Assembly (NCBI GenBank): GCA_022495005.1
Contig: JAGYXB010000463.1
Span: forward strand, 806,001 to 870,000
DNA length: 64,000 bases
Direction: 5' to 3'
Source of the DNA: Rhyacophila brunnea
Taxonomy: Eukaryota > Arthropoda > Insecta > Trichoptera > Rhyacophilidae
Shown: in pieces, positions 36,528 through 47,601 of the stretch
Layout: the number at the start of each line of letters is the position of its first letter
How positions within the stretch are numbered: the first letter of the stretch is position 1
The notes under the pieces: generated by a model
Database searches by the model: none
What the model was told of the DNA's origin: nothing
What the model saw: the letters and a program-made list of their open reading frames with translations, nothing else
Made by a program: the position numbers and the translations under genes

Positions 36528-37180
36528 TCCTGAACTCACGTGTATACCTTCCCCGGAGGAGTTTGAGTCATATACTAGGTCCAACTAGAAGCTATTGCGT
36601 AGATTGATGCCTGTCCGGTTCTATTGTTATGTATCTGTAACTCTCCTCTCTTGATATATCCCCAATGACAGTAAATTGCCTACTATTTAATTCATCGACA
36701 CCCTAAGTTACTGATCTTGTACCATTGTTAAGAATATATTCGATCGGTGTGATTTCGACTATTGCAATGTACATACTCAATATTGTATTATTGATCAACC
36801 CCAATTTATCCACCCTATCTAGCTGTGGTACTACACATATATAAACCCTTGTATATTAATTAAGCGTCACTTATATTAATTACTTACTATTTCATATACA
36901 ATGTAAATTATTCTGATATCATTCAACTCTAACCATTCAACTTGTTCAAACTTAACTCAGCTCTGCTCACAGAGTTGTGTCATTTCGGATCGAACTCTCC
37001 TGAGTTCTTTCTCTTTTATTTATACGCCATGTAATTGTAAACTGAAAATTGACGAATAAACATCTCTGAAGATTAACATCCGTCGAGTCTTATTACTGAC
37101 ATACACCTTCCACTGGACCACGTGAAGGACCGGAGCCCGTTGGTAAGGATTTCCATTGCCGAAAACATAACACTAATGTG
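36528..37180 (+). mobile_element. Possible solo LTR or LTR-plus-leader fragment
   Basis: The segment from about TGTACATCC (36520s) to GACATACA (37111) has LTR-like layout: a TATATAAA box near 36840, a possible initiator TTCGGATCGAACTCTCC near 36985, AATAAA near 37055 and a TG...CA frame. Downstream, TGGACCACGTGAAGGACCG could be a primer-binding or leader region. I found no duplicated flank, no second LTR and no gag or pol, so the call is tentative. Confidence 0.3.
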
Positions 37181-37239
37181 ATACATTTTTATTTAAAATA
37201 TGATTGAAAGTATTTATAGAAACATTAAGAAGCGCTGCC

Positions 37240-37420
37240 AAAAATACAGTGTTTCAAAATATGATGATCGCGCGAAGTGCCAGCATCCGGCAGCGCCGCA
37301 GGCTTCTCGCAGCCCTCGCGAAGGCTTTGCCGCGTAGACCGCATGCAATTGACAACCGGATATACAGCAAACGACTCCGCAGGAAATGGGGGACCCGAAA
37401 AATACTTTGTTCCACAAATT
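37240..37420. other. G+C-rich island, no recognised product
   Basis: A sharp compositional change (for example CGGCAGCGCCGCAGGCTTCT) gives open frames in several frames on both strands, including a 124-codon plus-strand frame from 37204. None resembles a family I know. A vaguely similar G+C-rich patch lies at 39090-39270 (GCTTTGCC is shared). Probably an old repeat or retroelement piece. Confidence 0.3.
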
Positions 37421-37829
37421 CGAAAGCTTTTACCCATCATCTTCTTCGCGGTATAATCAAGTGCTCTTTGACAAATTTGTCAAACGGATGCCTGCGAATT
37501 GTAAAAAGACTCATATGTTTTCGATCCAAATTTGCAATAGAAAATATACTCAGTATATGTATCGAATTTTCTTCCTAGCTGTTTCATGGAAAACATAAGA
37601 CAGCGACAGTTTTTTTTGAAAGGCGCGCAGTGTTTAATAAACTCTCAATAAAAACGAATTATTAGTACAAAACATAGAATTTACATTCAAAAAGCCAAAC
37701 ACTTGATCAAAGTTGTTTCCTCCGTATTACTTAATTTTGAGAAAATTGCAAAAAACATAGGTACATAGGTTTGAAAATAGATTTTTTTTATTTTTGCAAG
37801 TATATTAGTAAAACTTTTAATGTAAGAGA

Positions 37830-38209
37830 AATTCAAAAATTACGAGAAGCGCAACGTGGCATGGAAAGGTGCATGTTGGGCATAACTCGTAAAGATGACA
37901 AAATAAACCAACGCAAAGGGAGGAAAACAAGAGTACGCCACGTGAAAGAGGTTGCTAACGGATGAAATGGCGATGGGCTGGAGATGTCACTTGGCAAGTG
38001 GACAACCGCTGGACAAATTCCAAGTGCACAGTGGTATCCAAGAGGCGCTAAACGTCCCCGCTAACTCTAACCTCCAAACCGCGGGATAGACGAACTCATA
38101 AAATTCGGTGAATGTCCATGGCAGTAAATAACTAGGGACTGAGAAGAGTGAGGGGGCTATAGGAGGCCTTCATACAGCAGTGGTTCGACCCCATCTGATG
38201 ATGATGATA
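37830..38209 (+). mobile_element. RTE-like LINE 3' end with GAT-repeat tail
   Basis: The translation begins LREAQRGMERCMLGITRKDD, the block following the RT domain in RTE-type elements. After frame breaks it shows KWRWAGDVTWQVDNRW (usual pattern 'KW-WAGH-AR--D-RW') and a final stretch where the family has W-G-R-P-x-x-R-W-x-D. It ends in CTGATGATGATGATAA (38196-38209), the simple-repeat 3' tail characteristic of RTE elements in insects. Several stops and indels make it inactive. Confidence 0.8.
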
Positions 38210-38574
38210 ATTAGTAAATAGTTACAAAAAGCGAATATATTAATAATATGACATGAGCCATTACAATAATTATTAAAAAAATATATTTTTAGTTGGTCGA
38301 GAAACATAAAAAATGGCGGCTAATGTACATAAACGTGGCATACATGACGAATGTACTTTGAGGTTTAATACTATTATACCAATAAATTTATATAGATAAT
38401 ATAATACTTTATACTATAACTATTATACCAATAAATAAATAGATATATAGATAGATAATAGATTTGATTGTTTATGAATACGAAACGATGGACCAATGCT
38501 TATAGAAACGGAATTAAGAAAAATATATTTATAAAAATAAAATAATGGTGGAAACCGACGTTAAAATCAATAGT

Positions 38575-38855
38575 CTAAATTTGAACAACATAACTCGATG
38601 CATATTGGGCATAATGCACAGAGATCGAAAAAATAAATTAATACGTATGAAAGCACATAAAAGTGCAGGATTGTGAAATAGAAAATGAAGTAGACATCAT
38701 TTGAAGAACAGTTTACAGAATATGAAACTTAAAGATACATTTAATAATCTAAAGGGCGAAGTGAAAGTACATGACAACAAAGGATTATAGACCGAAAAGA
38801 GTGGATATATCGTGAAAAGGTCGTGATGCATAAGAGAGAAATGATGATGATACAA
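38575..38855 (+). mobile_element. Second, more decayed RTE-like LINE 3' fragment
   Basis: CGATGCATATTGGGCATAAT followed by AGATCGAAAAAATAAATTAA parallels the GMERCMLGI..R...KIN block of the copy at 37830. It ends in GAAATGATGATGATAC near 38840, the same type of tail. The coding frame is destroyed. Confidence 0.65.
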
Positions 38856-39089
38856 GTTTTATTTGGAAAACCTTAGCAGCCGTCTATAATAAATTAGAGA
38901 CATTAAATTTAAGTAAGTATTTTAAATAAAGCAGCTCGAGTAAAAAAGTATAAGGTTACAATTTTTCAATCTCAAGAATGCGCAAGCCGTAAAACCCCGA
39001 GTATACCTTATGAAACCCTTGTTATGCAGTTTAATTAAAGGGAACATTTTTCATCTGACCCTTTGATAACATAATGCGAGTAATATATT

Positions 39090-39270
39090 CGATTTCCTCT
39101 TGTCGCTGCGCCTGCAATGGCGTCTCGCTTTCCGGAAAATTCTGTCAAAAGCAACCTCCGACTTCAGCGTCGGCGTCGGCCTTACTTGCTCTCTGTGAAG
39201 CTTTTACGCTCACTCTTGCAGTGCTTTCGTGGACTTGCTTGAAAGCTTTGCCATACATCGCTGAATAGTC
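39090..39270 (-). other. G+C-rich island with coding-like minus-strand frame
   Basis: The minus strand reads YGKAFKQVHESTARVSVKAS then QRASKADADAEVGGCF and a stop. Composition is unlike the flanks. I do not recognise a family; the plus-strand frame (39074-39268) is Cys/Ser/Ala-rich and less protein-like. Possibly a repeat-derived fragment. Confidence 0.3.
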
Positions 39271-39879
39271 AGAGACATTGTGATTTAGATATTATATCAT
39301 TCGATAGTAAAATATATTTATTATTCAAATATATATATGATATCAGCGTAATATTAACACATTTAAAATAGAATATAAATGCCATATTTGTATATAATTA
39401 TATACAATGAGCAGTTTTAGCTTAAAAGTGAGTGAGCTATAGGGATTATAGTGCATAGGTAGGTACTTACACATCGGTACGTCATCTTCAAGGTTAAATT
39501 GTTTCATTATGAGACTGCATTTGTCTAGTGGTTTTACATTCGCCGATGCGACTTGTCTGGCCCATTGCCATTTAATCAACTTGGTAACTTCTACCACATC
39601 GCGTGCACCTTTGCGCTCATTACAACATAATATATTATTCCTCATAGTAAAACTAGGGTTGCCATACGTCCTGAATTTACAGGGCTGACGTCGTTTTTAC
39701 TAATATGTCCGGTATTTATTGCCGTATTCTTGTTTTGTATTTTATTTTAATGTTTAACCAAATCTACACAGTCCGCGCCTTGACCTTGCTCCTTAACTTT
39801 TTCATTAAAATCTCATCCGCAAAGCCACATACACAAGATTGTAAAACTTCAAAAGTATAACTACAAGAAAAAAACATAG

Positions 39880-39970
39880 AAAAAATGTTAGACCGAGTGG
39901 GATTCAAACTCACTTCTTTCACTGTTCATAATAAAGCTTTTGGTCGGTCTATGATTCTAATAACTACTTT
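39880..39970 (-). repeat. Single tRNA-like fragment
   Basis: On the minus strand TGGCTGATAAAGTAGTTATT and GAGTTTGAATCCCACTCGG resemble A- and B-box regions of a tRNA-derived repeat. Only one copy is seen in the window and no cloverleaf is intact. Confidence 0.35.
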
Positions 39971-40673
39971 ATCAGCCATGTTTCAAATCCCGCAAATAAA
40001 AAAACAACTGCCGCATTAATTCAATCAATATAATCATTTTAATAATACGAGTATGACTAGAAAGTATACAACAGTATCATATTATTATTTTCTATTTTTT
40101 CTTTCATGGTGTTAACTGTCAATTCATGATAGAAATGCATTGTATTAATAATTAAATAAAACACTATTTAGTACTATATTACTGCGAAATTCAACAGTTT
40201 GTAAATGAAATAAGAAATAGTGAGAGGGGCTACGAACGACACAAAATGACATAAAGTGACACAAGCAGCCGTAATATTATACTAACCATATTCACACTAC
40301 CCTATTATCACTACCAATTAACTAATTGGCGGCATAGATAGAGTTAATCGGAATTGTCCCTGTATTACGATCGACACCAAAGTTTTAGCCTATTTGTCAT
40401 TTTGTCACGGTTTATAATGTTATTATCTGTTCCACGTGCAAGACATCGATAATTTGAACCGTGAAACGTCATAGCTTATCGTAAGCATATAGTATTTTTT
40501 TACACATGGCGATTTTTTATTGTTATATTATTCATCACCAGGTTGTCTAAAATTTTTGTTTTTTCAATATTTCGACCAATTTTGAATAATTTAAACCATT
40601 TTTATTTTTTTTAAATTAGGTCCCGGTTTAGAAAAAAATATATTGTAATAACCCTATCTATCTATACTAAATA

Positions 40674-41331
40674 TTAAGGGGGGACATGCTCAGCGTAGGT
40701 CAAAATGGAACTTTTATTGCATTTTCAAAACATAATCCTGGACATTCCTTAAACGTTGTAGATAATCTATTTATATAATTTTGAAGCCTTATTATCCGTT
40801 ATATTTATTTTAAACATTTGATGACTGCATAAAGTATTTTTATAACATAAAATAGTATTCTTTTAAACCTCTCGCTCTAATGCTTTAGAATGTGTTTTAG
40901 AATGTGCAGTGGTGTTAAGATTTTTTACATTTATTAATTTTTAAACGCATTTATAAAACCATTAGTATAATTTATGTTGACATTATTATAGTGAAATATT
41001 TACGATAAAAAATTATATTGATAATCTCTGTGATCCCAAATTTGACAAAAATTAGGCATTTTATTATTCAAGAAATGGGCAAGATTAACAAAAAAAATCT
41101 ATATTGTGACTATATTCTAAAACGTTAGAGCGAGAGGTTTAAAAGAATACTATGTTATGTAATAAAAATACTTTATGCAGTCATCAAATGTTTAAAATAA
41201 ATATAAAGGATAATAAGGCTTCAAAATTATATAAATAGATTATCTATATCGCTTAAGGAATGTCCAGGATCATGCTTTGAAAATAGAATAAAAGCTCCAT
41301 TTTGACCCACGCTGAGCACGTCCGCCCTTAA
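40674..41331. mobile_element. TTAA-flanked foldback MITE, copy 3
   Basis: TTAA (40674-40677) then GGGGGGACATGCTCAGCGTA at the left, and TACCGCTGAGC-type inverted sequence ending CGTCCGCCC then TTAA (41328-41331) at the right. The arms match the family, but the right arm lacks the inner half: the break is near 41090-41110, where the left arm abruptly meets ATTCTAAAACGTTAGAGCGA. Confidence 0.8.
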
Positions 41332-41890
41332 TACATGATGTATTTTTTCAATAACTCTATATTTAATAATAAATTCCATTAGCCTAATTATCAGAATTAA
41401 TATTTCAGTCGTAACAATAAATGGACACATCATTACGACCTCATTTTACAAAATGCATATTTCTGCTAATCAAATCGGGCGATCTCGCTAATTAATTATC
41501 AACAGCGTGGTGGCTTTGTGCTAATAAGCCCAGGGTGTTATGTAAAATAGGGCCTATGTTGGCCAAATTTAATCTACAGGCCCTGAGTCATCCACTCGAC
41601 CCGGCAAAACGCGATACAATATCAGGGTAGTCTGCGGAAACATCTGCGCATAATTCTTAACTAAATTTTGAAAGAAAAATCTGATATTAGTATTCGTTGA
41701 CCGCTGCGGATAGACTAAAGCTACTGAAGCAACGGATATATTATGCAATGTCTATATTTTTAAGTCAAAGTAATATTGTACAATATTTTAAAATCAAATT
41801 TTGCTTGTGACCAGGAAACACAAAAATAATAGTAAGTTCTGGGTGTGGTTATAAAACGATTGTAAATAAGTATAAAAATAAATATACTTA

Positions 41891-42960
41891 ACCCACGATG
41901 GCCGCGCAGCTTTAGCACTGGCCTATAGTGTCGTGGATCCCAGGTTCGAATCCTTGTTCTGACAAATACACATATTGTTTTTCAATTTGTATTTGAGTAT
42001 GGACCTAATAGGTTGGGCACAGTGGCGCACCCAGGGGGGGGGCAAGGGGTCTTGCCCCCCCCCAAAAACATTGAAATTGAAAGCCAATAGATTAGACAAA
42101 TAAAAACACGGCAAAAAAATGATTTGAAATTCTCCAGCACCCTCTTTAGAAAAATTTCTTAGATTTTAATTTTTAACACAAAAATTTCGAAACACTAATG
42201 TCGGGTTTTTTTAGAAACCCAATACCCAAGGGAAGTGTCAAAAAATTCTCGGTGTCCACCCGAATTTTGGAGTGGTGTAGGTCATGGCTGGGAAGGGCTG
42301 ACAGGGTTCTAGCCTGGGGGCCCGGGCTGTAGGGGGCCCGGCGTGTCGGGTTGACCAGATAAGTGAGATAAACACACATCATAAATTAGCTTTAATAGTA
42401 AAAAAGTCGCCTGCGGCGCTATTACACTTCATGGCCATGAACATTTTTAATCTTATATAATTGTGCAATATATTTTTTGATTATTATGTGTCTATACTCG
42501 ACATTTCCATTATTAAAGTAGATGTATTAAAAATCGCCAATAATTCACTGTAGTATAAGTACCCTTAATTTTAATTAAAACACAATTTGAAAAACGTTAA
42601 TGTAGTGTTTCACACTGCATTTAATCTTAGCGGTAGGTAGGGGGCCCGCCAAATATCCTAGCCATCCTGAAAGGGGCCCTCACCCTTTCAGGATGACGGG
42701 ACCATGGTATAGGTACACCGAATGCAATAGACAAAAGACAGATAAACGAGAAATTAAGCTGTGAAGAAGAAAAAGAGTCTATTGGACTAATTTACATTCT
42801 CCTCCTTGCCCCCCCCCCCCCAATATTAAATCCTGGGTGCGCCACTGGTTGGGCAAGTGGCTGACATCCATTTCTCGTAGACACAAAATCTGTTAATACA
42901 AACATCCACTATGTGGAGGCCCATAATGATCTTATTAGGATCGGACATGGTCTAAAAAAA
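41891..42960 (+). mobile_element. tRNA-derived SINE, family A copy 7, interrupted by a hAT element
   Basis: The head and first body part (41891-42019) include GGCCGCGCAGCTTTAGCACT and CAGGTTCGAATCC. The remaining body (42856-42960) resumes at AGTGGCTGACATCCATTTCT and ends GGATCGGACATGGTCTAAAA with an A tail. TACTTAA flanks the whole at 41885-41891 and 42961-42967, a plausible target duplication. Removing the hAT insert restores one contiguous SINE. Confidence 0.9.
42020..42847. mobile_element. Non-autonomous hAT element inserted in a SINE
   Basis: Inverted ends CAGTGGCGCACCCAGG and CCTGGGTGCGCCACTG are perfect over 16 bp and are flanked by an exact 8-bp duplication, GTTGGGCA (42012-42019 and 42848-42855). 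Runs of C/G lie just inside both ends. The interior has no transposase. A relative in the opposite orientation lies at 53940-54904. Confidence 0.95.
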
Positions 42961-42982
42961 TACTTAAACACGACGTGTTAAA

Positions 42983-43080
42983 GATTATCATCATCATCAG
43001 CCGGGGTTGGTCTACTGCTAGCTCCATCCACTCTTAATGGACCCAAAATAGTAGACCTACTTTAAAACTGGCTTCAAACT
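42983..43080 (-). mobile_element. RTE-like LINE 3' tail
   Basis: On the minus strand AGTGGATGGAGCTAGCAGTA and GACCAACCCCGGCTGATGATG lead into a GAT repeat. This layout, a short conserved 3' UTR and a GAT tail, is the same as at the end of the copy at 37830-38209, though the sequence is a different family. Confidence 0.5.
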
Positions 43081-44239
43081 AAGGAACTAAGGAAGAAAAG
43101 AACTTTTAACACACATCCGAAAGACCTTAACTCCAATCAAATAAACGCAGATTTTTCAATATCTTCTCTATATTTTATTAATGGTTTCACTACTTACAAT
43201 TACTAAAATCTCACCATGTAAGGTCAATGCAACTTGCATTGCTCACACATAATAGTATGGTGCAGTGACCATTATATCGTTATTATCGGGGTATTTTTAG
43301 CGTACAAGAGACTGTCTGCAGACGTCATTCGCGACAACTACGGTCAAGTGGGCACATCATACGTTGTTGTCCGCCGCCTCACGGTGCAATAAGACGCCTA
43401 CTGAAGCGTGGCGGGGTCACTCTATGTCGTCCCATTTGAATTTCAGTGAAATATGTCTACCATTTAGGTATTTTCAAGTAGAATGTCTCAAAATATTCCC
43501 CGTGATATACTGCAGTATTTTCAATTGAAGTCAATTTCTTAACTGTTTTATATGAACACTCAGTCGCATATTAATCCATATCAAAAAATGAGTACCAAAC
43601 ACCATCCGCGAGAGTCCCTACTAATCTACGCTACTCACGCTAAATGAAATGGTCAAATTCCATCATCTCTAAAAGTAAATCGACGATACCCATGTTTTTT
43701 TACATTTATATCTGGAGATGGTCAGGGATTATGTTTAACTCGGGTTGAATATATCTGAAAAAACTTCTCTGCGAGACTTTATAGTTGTTTATTCATTAAA
43801 TTAAACTATTTGTAGTTCACCTACTAAGTTTAATTTTAATATGTGAATACATAATTGATTGATATAAGGAACTGTTTTTATGGTTTTTTTTTTATTATGT
43901 ACACTTATACACTGTATTATATTTTGAAGATGTATAGGTATATTTAAATAATATTAATTATTTATTTATGTATGTTAATGTATTGTTTAATAATTTTATT
44001 GCATATTAGGACAAATAATACAATATGCAAGGAACTGCAGAATATGCGAGGTTAATTTTGAACTGCTTGATTTAAAGGTTTGATATCGACTGAATAATAG
44101 TATGACATTCGAGTGACGAGTACTTAATTAGCTATATTTTCTGTTGATAGATGTCACTATAACTGATATCAAAAGCAGAATTACAATGGCAAAAAATGCT
44201 ATGTCAAAACTGCATCCAATTTAGGATAGCAAAAGTTTT

Positions 44240-44730
44240 ACCAATGCTACTAAAATATGTCTAGTAAAATCTCTTGTCTTCCTGATTTGTATAATATATT
44301 ATATGGCTCTGAGATTTGGACGATAAAAGCAAGAAAAGGGCAGATACAAGACAGTTTTAAAATGTAGTGCTGGAGGCGGATGCTTAGAATATCGTGAATA
44401 TTTAAATTTACTTACGACTCTACAAAAGTTAAATATCTAACTCCACAAATCCAGGAATCAGACTCTACTTGGCTTACCTTCGCCGGACTCGTCAATTGTT
44501 TGGTTATATATCCCGCAAAGAAGATGGCACCCTAGAAAAACTGGTAATATTGGGTCAGGTCGAGGGTCGGAGAAGGCAAAGAGAAACTCCATCCAAATGG
44601 ACAAACTAAGTGAATAATTCCACAGGTTACGCATTGACATAATATCTGTATACCGCTGAATATCGAAGGAGATAGAATGGGTCCCGAAAAGGCCTGGAAA
44701 CCATCCATAAAGAATCAATCGGTGAAGGCT
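44240..44730 (+). mobile_element. Decayed LINE RT C-terminal region
   Basis: Broken frames read LVKSLVFL, then MALRFGR where the family has 'YGSETW', then IGSGRGSEKAKRN near GRVEGKRRRG, then IQMDKLSE. Blocks near 44480-44560 correspond to the 'R--L-GH--R-DG-LEKL---G-VEG-R-RGR-P-RW-D' pattern of endonuclease-RT elements. Many stops and indels. Short frames on the opposite strand are shadows. Confidence 0.7.
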
Positions 44731-45349
44731 TTATATCAATAGAATCATTAATAAGGAAGTTAATTTTTATACTTACCATTGTTTGCAGACCCAATAAAAT
44801 ACCGGACCACCCCCAAATGATAATATAATCTATCATCACCGCGTTAGTATACGCGTACCTACACCAGAAGTAGATGAAAAGACTTTTTGAGCAGGACAAA
44901 CTACTTAATAGAAAAACGTGGCAAATATTGAACAGTATAATATATTGTAATATATGGTTTCCAAAGTAATGTTATTTCTTAAATAATTACTAAAGTTAAT
45001 TAAAAAATAAGATACTCTCAGAGGCAAATTGTTTATATAGTTTTGATAATAGTATAGTGTTGTAAACGAGACGGCTGTTTTTTAATAGTTTTAATAGTAA
45101 GAATAAACAATGTGGGTAGATATCTTGCAAGAGCGTAGATGTCAAAAACTTTTCGACGTTGAAGTATTTATACAATAATAGAATTCGTGGTTCAAAGTTA
45201 ATTCGTAAAGACGAGGTAAGTACTTTGAGAAATAAACTTATAATTTACCTGCTAATGAATTAATTCAGCATTCACTGAAAGTGGTCCTATAGCGTTTGTT
45301 GGTGAAAAGAAAGCTCTTTTAGGGAAAGGTTTTAATCATAACCTCAAAA

Positions 45350-45440
45350 TGAGAATGTTAGAATGGCACTGGTGCTCGATACACCCGATACGACAGATAT
45401 TCCGCACCGGTGTCCCGCGAACAATTCGGATGTGTGCCGG
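45350..45440 (+). repeat. Dispersed repeat shared with 46735-46810
   Basis: GGTGCTCGATACACCCGATA and CCCGCGAACAATTCGGATGT parallel GTGCTTGATACCAGTTATC and TCGCGAGCAATTCGGAAAT at the second site. Related to the left part of the hAT element at 46776. Confidence 0.5.
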
Positions 45441-45844
45441 ACAAAACAACAATATGCTAATATATACTTGTCTACACTATTTGAAAAAATATATTACTAA
45501 TGGCCTGAATACATTACCATCACGTCCCGTGCTGTCACTTAATGGTAATGTGTTCGGACCATTGTGGTATAAATACATTACGATCACGTCACTTACAAAA
45601 ACATTGTGTCAATTATCAGTCATTTGTAACTCCCTTCCAGACCTTTAAAAACCAACATACGTGAGAGGACATGACTCAAAAATATATTTTTTTTTTTAAA
45701 TAAACGACGATCTAACACGCGTCAGGTTGATGGGGTGATGTGATACGCGTAAGGTGACCTTGGCGTGGTTCTAATACAAGATGGGAGTATTTATCTTATA
45801 ACACATTAAATTAATACAGAGTAAAACAACATTTCAAACTTTTT

Positions 45845-46435
45845 GCCCGGTGGATGATCTGGTAAAGAAAGCTGGCCATTTAGGGGTACCATATCAGTGG
45901 ATACCAGAAAACCTGAACTGGAATGAGGCTATAAAGAAAATGGGCCAAAGTATGTGGATATATTTTCACCATAGGGCATCATTAGAAAAGGGGAAATGGA
46001 GTAAGTCTATTCTACCATCACCACTAGAGGTCCCCTGGTTTGTAGAGTCTCCTTTGACGAGGGATGAGCTTAAGTTAATACTGAGGCTAAGAACAGGGCA
46101 CACAATGGGCAAAAGATTTGATGTCCTCATGGGAAGAAGCGAATCGCAACTCTGCGATGAATGTCATGTTTTAGAGGACATTGTACATATAACACTACAA
46201 TGCCCTAAATATGAACTTTACAGAGTCCATCTGCGAATTGCGGATATCTATGAGAATGTCGACGAATTGAGGGGTGTCCTGGCGGTGGGTAAGACGGAAG
46301 AGCTAGGCAAAATTGTAAAGTTATTTGACAGAATAGGAGTGAGGACCTGATCAACGGATCCCTTTCTAGAAGAGAAGAGGCGATATGACAGTGAGTCGCA
46401 GTCAAAACCTCGGTAAAATCACAACAAAAAAAAAT
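45845..46435 (+). mobile_element. 5'-truncated LINE with intact C-terminal frame
   Basis: The frame 45850-46350 (166 codons) is the C-terminal part of a non-LTR polyprotein. It contains LILRLRTGHTMGKRFDVLMG, then CDECHVLEDIVHITLQCPKY, a CxxC...H...C knuckle typical of the segment after the RT domain, and it ends with GKIVKLFDRIGVRT. A short 3' UTR and an A run (46422-46432) follow. TTGCCC occurs at both borders (near 45841 and 46433), a possible short target duplication. The apparent start Met is just where the truncated copy begins, so it is not a real gene start. The frame has no stops, which suggests a relatively young insertion. Confidence 0.8.
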
Positions 46436-46775
46436 TGCCCCTGACGTAAGCTTCTTGTAAGCTCACATGCTGTCACATGAAGTGTATCGTAATATGTTTA
46501 CAACATCATGGGTCTTTTTCAAAAAGTTTTTTGAGATTATTCTCATGCATGCTCACTCGTGATGCGTATAGGTAACATAAATGCAATTAGTCAAATACGA
46601 AATCAACGTAAAACATTGAATAATAAAATCACTACAATATAAAAAAACAAAATTGTATCTAGTTGTAAAATCATAGTATAAAGACATCTATTTCCGGCCA
46701 AATTTCTAATCATAATCTCATAATTAGAATTTTAGTATGATGCTAGTGCTTGATACCAGTTATCACTCGCTAGGG

Positions 46776-47601
46776 CAGAGATTCCCAATCGTTGTGTCGC
46801 GAGCAATTCGGAAATTTACGGTAAAATTATTGTTACGTATAATATACGTTAAACAACGAAACGACACTAACACGTACTGATGTACGCTTAATTTTTGAAA
46901 AAATAAAGTTACTAGTAGCCAACTTCAATTTAATCAAAAAAATAATTATATATTCTACTAGGTATATAATATATTATAGTATTACAACATCTGAACATGG
47001 TTGAAGAATATCACTAACTTTATTATTATTTCTGAAAAGTTCAACCAATACCTAAATTTTAAATACTTCTAACTCTACCTACTTATCGCTGCTGAGTTCA
47101 AGTTATATTTTTCTTGTCTCTTAAAATAAAAATATAAGTATACATCTAACATACCACAATTCAATGGTATAATATAACATGCATGTTGGCATGTTGTTTC
47201 CAATAAGGCAAGGTAAACCTCTATTCCAAAAAAATAGATAATCGATTTCAAAATATGTCATTTCATACAATATAATGATCTATCTATACCTTCCAAACCT
47301 TCTAAAAGTATTCATATTATGTCTTATTTTATATTGCATATATATATAGGATTTTCAATTAAAGATTAAGCAACTAATTAAGAATGGACATATTGTTCTA
47401 ATTTGAAAATTCAATTCAAATGAATTGGGGAAACTAGCGATAAAACCAACCATTTACTTAATTATTAAATTAAACTGATTAATTTGTTTATTTGAAATAC
47501 GTAAACTACAAATTAAAATGTCACTAATTTAACAGATTGAAAACCAATGAAGCGAAAAATTTAATAGTCTCCCACGATGCGACAAATGTTGGCAAGCACT
47601 G
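46776..47601. mobile_element. Non-autonomous hAT element, CAGNG-TTNCCAA ends
   Basis: The left end CAGAGATTCCCAATCGTTGT and the right end on the other strand CAGTGCTTGCCAACATTTGT share the hAT pattern. Flanks CGCTAGGG (46768-46775) and CGCTAAGG (47602-47609) agree at 7 of 8 positions, an 8-bp duplication with one change. The interior is A/T-rich without a transposase frame. Confidence 0.8.

Noticed and set aside
37204..37578. 124-codon plus-strand frame as a gene
   Set aside because: The G+C-rich part is open in several frames on both strands, the second half has A/T-driven composition, and no motif or splice context supports it.
44458..44899. Minus-strand frames of 86 and 90 codons
   Set aside because: They are shadows of the decayed plus-strand LINE region, whose block order is recognisable.
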